Positions 61,909 to 64,000 of a stretch of 64,000 nt of DNA are shown one piece after another (the first letter of the stretch is position 1; each line of letters opens with the position of its first letter). The notes under the pieces are model-generated. The model did no database searches. It was not told the origin of the DNA and saw nothing but the letters and a program-made list of their open reading frames with translations. Where the stretch lies: positions 26,117,232 through 26,181,231 of the forward strand of contig CM037880.1 of the NCBI GenBank assembly GCA_021292165.1, in the 5' to 3' direction. The translations under genes and the position numbers were made by a program. Source of the stretch: Shinisaurus crocodilurus. Its lineage: Eukaryota > Chordata > Lepidosauria > Squamata > Shinisauridae.

Positions 61909-63104
61909 TATGGATGTTTGTATCTTCTGTTTCTTTTCCTTTCTCCAGTGGATGACTTTTGATTCTGAAAGTGGCAGGTGTTCAAAGCTGTGTCCTCTTT
62001 TAAAGGAAATCTGAGCTGAAAATGGGACTGGACAGTGTTAGAAACTCAAGGGGGCTTATACTGGCAAGCAATGGGTGAACAACAGTGGAGAGAAAAGTTC
62101 AGCAAGGCGCAGAGCATGATCTGTCTAGGAGATACTGGGAGGGAGCTGCAGGATAGAGCCAGAGCTTATCAGGGGAGATGGCATGGCACTGGAAGAAAAG
62201 AGCACAATCAAACTCACACCACTTGCAGTTTGAAGAATACCAGGATGAAGATTGCATAGTACATGAAGAAACAACTTGAAAGACATTCTTTCACTCCCTT
62301 GTTGCAACCATACCCTGCACATCAGCTAGAATAGAATTTCATATTTCATCTATGTCATATGCTATTAGTTAATCCACACTATGTCATCTACGGTTCCATT
62401 TCAGGAACATGAATGTTTGCGATCTTAATCTTGTTCTCTCACTATTACACTTGAGGGGGGGGGAACCATCCCCAAAACAAATAAAAAGGCTTTTGTTTTA
62501 CGTAGCATGGTGCCTGGTATGTGTTGTCACAAGATGCCAGTGATGTGAGAAGGAGGCAGAACAGATGAACACCAAGAGAAAGTCAGAGAGTCAGAATAAA
62601 GGATGAGCAAGAAATCTCTGCCAGCTGATGTTCTACTGTGAAGTCATTTGTATATCTTTGTAGTTTTAAAGACATAAGAATGGACATGCTGAGACAGACC
62701 ACAGGAGGGCTGGACAGTGCACCAGGAAGTTCACAAACTGTATAAGATGGTGATACCGTATGAAATTTCCTTATGGGCCCATTCTTATCTACTCTGACAG
62801 TCAGTGGATCTCCAAGATCCCAGGGGAAAGCATTTCCTAGCTCTGAAATCCTTTTAACTAGAGATTCTACCTTGGACTATTTACTTGTACAGCATGTGCC
62901 CCCCCCCACACACACACACACAATTTCTAAAGTTCTAGCCCTCCTTTCTTCCAGCTCATGGGATTACCTGGGAACTGAACCCAGAACCTCTCATATTGAA
63001 AGTAAGTAAACCAAGAAATCTAGCATTCAGCAGGGGACATTCATTCCCTACTGGGTTTGTCCAGCATTGAATAATCAAAGATATACTGTCTGTGAATAGA
63101 GATG
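61909..63104. other. unassigned stretch with minor repeat fragments
   Basis: 62674-62720 (AGACATAAGAATGGACATGC, TGAGACAGACCACAGGAGGG) is a decayed AAGAACATAAGA-type repeat. G- and C-runs lie near 62455 and 62901. No gene recognised. Confidence 0.4.
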
Positions 63105-63360
63105 GGGGTCACTTTAATTCTGGTCCATGCCAGTTTCACATGTGTTCATTCATAAGTCTGTTCCATCCTGGTTCTTCATCAATCCATAAATTTTTAAATT
63201 AAAACCCTGCATGAAAGAAAATTTACACGTAAATACTGAGTTAAATGCACATTTTTGGTACACATTTTATCCTAAAATACATGTTTTTGCACACATTTGG
63301 ATCCTCAAATATGTAATTTTTGCAAGCATTTTGGTACATTTTTTGAGGTGAGAACTCTAT
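63105..63360. mobile_element. A/T-rich element, family D relative
   Basis: It starts ATAGAGATGGGGGTCACTTT and holds TGCACATTTTTGGTACACAT and TTTTTGCACACATTTGG words like those of the copies at 7585 and 14410. The right end is not identified. Confidence 0.45.
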
Positions 63361-63421
63361 CACAACGTTTGGAAGAATGGATTAAAATATATTTCAAAGT
63401 GTTGGCATTTGTGCCTTTTAT

Positions 63422-63500
63422 AGAGCAATTATCTGCACTTTTACTCAGAAGTAAGCCCCAATGGGTTCAATGGGTCTTATTCCCAGCCAGGATCTTGGAT
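63422..63500 (+). repeat. ACTTACT-type small repeat, partial
   Basis: TTTTACTCAGAAGTAAGCCC, CAATGGGTTCAATGGGTCTT and ATTCCCAGCCAGGATC match the centre of the element at 39770. Confidence 0.65.
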
Positions 63501-64000
63501 CCTGCCTTCCTACCCCACAGATCTTTCTGTGATCCTTCCCTCACCTACATCGGAGCTCCAGCGTCAGAGACGGGAGAAATGGGTGAATCGGGGGCATGGC
63601 ATTGACAGTATCCAAAGCAGTCCCAGCCCTCTACCATGCCCCAAACATGGGGGGGGGGGTATTTAGGTCAGTCCATGATCTGGTTTAACATCTAATTGGT
63701 AAAAACAAAAACAAAAAAAACAGGAAAAAGAGCAGCGAACGCTCCTCCCGCCTCCCTTCTGCCCAGCTGGCAGGAGCCCAACAGGGCATAGGAAATGCTG
63801 GAGAGCTCCAGCCTCCAACACTGGAAATGTTGGAGCACTCCAAAATAAGGATAGGATTGCCCTTCCCATCTTGTTGTAACTGTATTAAAATTATGTTGAT
63901 TTGGAAGTCATGTTTAGTGCACTGTTTTTGTATGGTGGGAAAGTGGAATATACATATCTTAAACATAGACATTTTCTGAAGGGAAACTTGGTTTTGTGCT
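63501..64000. other. unassigned stretch
   Basis: A G-run lies at 63650-63659 and an A-rich tract near 63700-63720. No gene or repeat recognised before the window ends. Confidence 0.35.

Noticed and set aside
61762..62014. Frames with poly-Val or poly-Trp
   Set aside because: They come from the GGT microsatellite at 61869-61908.

Overview
This is a eukaryotic, intergenic-type window. I found no convincing host gene, exon, rRNA, tRNA or CRISPR array in it. The open frames are short and broken, and the longest ones are pieces of retrotransposon reverse transcriptase. Three things point to an amniote, most likely a squamate reptile (lizard or snake): CR1 and L2 LINEs together with CORE-SINEs whose 3' ends resemble L2; very many short palindromic DNA-transposon derivatives with the ACAACTCCCAGCATGCC-type arms; and repeats such as AAGAACATAAGA and TCAATGGGACTTACT, which I recall as widespread in squamate DNA. 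The squamate assignment rests on recall of repeat families, not on a search.

Layout. 1-4.4 kb: a hAT-type MITE, two palindromic MITEs, a CR1 3' end, and an L2 element on the plus strand split by an antisense LINE fragment. 4.4-19 kb: old CORE-SINEs, tRNA-derived SINEs and about a dozen MITEs in otherwise unrecognised sequence. 20-24 kb: a 5S rRNA fragment fused to a CR1 tail, a 680 bp hAT-type element with a perfect target duplication, and the first copy of a GACTCG-rich element. 25.7-29.4 kb: a CR1 with a readable RT C-terminus, a foldback repeat, and a young L2 nested inside an older L2. 30-35.3 kb: a CpG-rich LTR-like stretch, a foldback, the second GACTCG element, and a CpG-rich duplicated unit with a poly(A) end. 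35.6-37.6 kb: the longest L2 copy, which still has part of its endonuclease. 38-46.6 kb: further DNA-transposon derivatives and a perfect 135 bp palindrome. 48-49.7 kb: an L2 with a 373-codon open frame whose RT motif A has lost its aspartate. 50.5-60 kb: a possible LTR, several terminal-inverted-repeat elements, a composite repeat with an identifiable empty site elsewhere in the window, and a LINE ORF2 end with a C2H2 zinc finger. 61.3-61.9 kb: the third GACTCG element, inserted in a GGT microsatellite.

The most interesting item is the GACTCG family (22907-23579, 31976-32690, 61286-61868). It has three similar copies, CAGGGATG/CATCCCTG ends, a different exact 8-bp target duplication at each site, and dense GACTCG motifs near both ends. 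It looks like a recently mobile, non-autonomous hAT-type transposon. More generally, target-site duplications let the order of insertions be read directly at many places in the window.
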